Assembly (NCBI GenBank): GCA_963773875.1
Contig: CAVZCV010000006.1
Coordinates: forward strand, 620,001-684,000
Direction of reading: 5' to 3'
DNA: 64,000 bases
Source of the DNA: CAVTYH01 sp963773875
GTDB lineage: Bacteria; Planctomycetota; Planctomycetia; Pirellulales; JADZDJ01
Shown here: positions 63,383 to 64,000 of the stretch, in pieces
Numbering within the stretch: the first letter of the stretch is position 1
How the letters are laid out: each line of letters opens with the position of its first letter
Made by a program: the position numbers and the translations under genes
Notes under the pieces: generated by a model
Databases searched by the model: none
Told to the model about the DNA's origin: nothing
What the model saw: the letters and a program-made list of their open reading frames with translations, nothing else

Positions 63383-63419
63383 GGCGTCAGGGCCAAAATT
63401 CCTGGCGCCTTTTCTTTTT
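63383..63419 (+). terminator. rho-independent terminator
   Basis: GGCGTCAGG at 63383-63391 and CCTGGCGCC at 63401-63409 form a 9-bp stem (one G-T pair), followed at once by TTTTCTTTTT. It is 50 bases after the LEPR-type gene stop. Confidence 0.85.
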
Positions 63420-63605
63420 GACGGTTCAAAGCTGTCCGGACTGCGACCGAAAGGACATGAATCGCCGGCATTCTTTTTTCACACCCCGATTTTGTTGCTC
63501 GCGAGTTTCCCGGCGATTTTCCGCACTTGAAGTGGGCAATGAAACGATCGCTTCTTCGGCTGCAAAATTCATCGAGAAAAACGCGCTCCATCTCGCCCGA
63601 TTCTC

Positions 63606-63766
63606 GAAAACGTGTTTCGAAGTGAAAAAACCGAAGCGCATTTTTTCCACTGTGTAGGCGTTTTTGCGATTTTCGCGCCGAGTAATTTCACAGTAATTTC
63701 ACTCTCCGCCTTCGGATCCCCAAATCGATCGAAAATTCTCGAACGGTTTCGCGGGTTATTTCACAC
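63606..63766 (-). repeat. dispersed repeat family 'GTGAAATAAC', copy C
   Basis: On the minus strand it reads GTGTGAAATAACCCGC, CGAGAATTTTCG, GAGAGTGAAATTACTGTGAAA, CTCGGCGCGAAA and TTTTTTCACTTCGAAACACG, in the same order as copy A at 1860-2022. By eye about three quarters of positions agree over the full length. Confidence 0.8.
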
Positions 63767-63804
63767 ATCGTTGATCCCCGATTCGCGCCGGCGGAAACAT
63801 TCCT

Positions 63805-63900
63805 TGTAGGAGGCGTCTCCCGACGCCGAAGTTGCGCCACGCCTGATCTGCCACACACGACCCACGGCGACGTATCGGCGACAGGAGTCGCCTCCTACAG
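63805..63900. repeat. TGTAGGAGGCG inverted-repeat element
   Basis: TGTAGGAGGCGTCTCCCGAC at 63805 onward and GACAGGAGTCGCCTCCTACA at about 63881-63900 are imperfect inverted arms around a 45-base centre containing ACCCACGGCGACG. I take it to be a family repeated across planctomycete genomes; only one copy is here. Confidence 0.65.
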
Positions 63901-64000
63901 CGCAATTCCCCAGCAGTCCGGCCCACCGGGGCTGGCCTACGCGCAGACCACCAGACACCCAGGCCGCTAGCCGCCTGGACACATTTGCTTACACTCAATT

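Larger units (their letters stand above)
63334..64000. other. right-end gene-free region
   Basis: Holds the terminator (63383-63419), repeat copy C (63606-63766) and the TGTAGGAGGCG inverted element (63805-63900). The last 60 bases contain CCAGACACCCAGGCCGCTAG and CGCCTGGACAC, similar to scraps at 1776-1824 and 1553. No supported gene. Confidence 0.65.

Overview
The window looks like a Planctomycetota chromosome, probably Pirellulales-like. Indicators are a DUF1559 protein, a lamin-tail protein with a PEP-CTERM tail, an N-terminal FESLEGRAMLA secretion-type motif, small proteins beginning TIRDLLWL, a DUF502 membrane protein, an ECF sigma factor fused to a membrane and extracytoplasmic domain, a true formylglycine-generating enzyme and RHS debris. 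This assignment rests on family knowledge; no 16S gene or other marker is present.

Layout. 1-4.5 kb is an accessory edge: small secreted or membrane ORFs, palindrome-rich spacers, a three-gene cluster with a PemK/MazF-like toxin, and a tRNA-like gene that folds as a class II tRNA with a 9-bp acceptor stem and a 3-bp T stem. 4.5-9.1 kb carries secreted enzymes (M28 peptidase with PDZ, phytase-like esterase, lamin-tail protein). 9.3-13.1 kb is an envelope block: OmpH/Skp, LpxC, LpxA and a Gfo/Idh/MocA oxidoreductase. 13.1-20.5 kb runs leftward: an ABC exporter with a destroyed Walker A, an ABC-2 permease, acylphosphatase, a catalytic plus non-catalytic M16 pair and a GNAT acetyltransferase. 20.8-31.2 kb holds an outer-membrane protein, an Nramp transporter with a clear promoter and operator-like dyad, endonuclease IV, an APC permease with UspA domains, an MFS carrier, DUF502 and a zinc-ribbon protein. 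31.2-38.7 kb holds an antitoxin/PIN pair, membrane proteins, a U32 (RlhA-like) protein, a VOC protein and FGE.

38.8-51.8 kb is accessory and decayed: a REP-associated transposase between two REP-like repeats, a truncated CxxCH gene, an M2 peptidase read across four frame breaks, the ECF sigma fusion, a degenerate M28 pseudogene, and an array of orphan small genes alternating with RHS-core scraps and near-identical palindromic mini-elements. 51.8-63.4 kb returns to a PQQ-type sugar dehydrogenase, a PAP2 lipoprotein, a Cys/His-rich CARDB-like protein, a cold-shock protein, a heterodimeric ABC exporter, cardiolipin synthase and a LEPR-type surface protein with a strong terminator. The right end carries an inverted copy of a repeat found at 1.9 kb.

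About twenty otherwise well-conserved genes are broken by single-base indels, many at short homopolymers. I read most of these as assembly errors and give the whole locus as one gene, stating where the frame changes. The M28 gene at 45.9 kb is different: it also has a nonsense codon and lost catalytic residues, so I call it a pseudogene.
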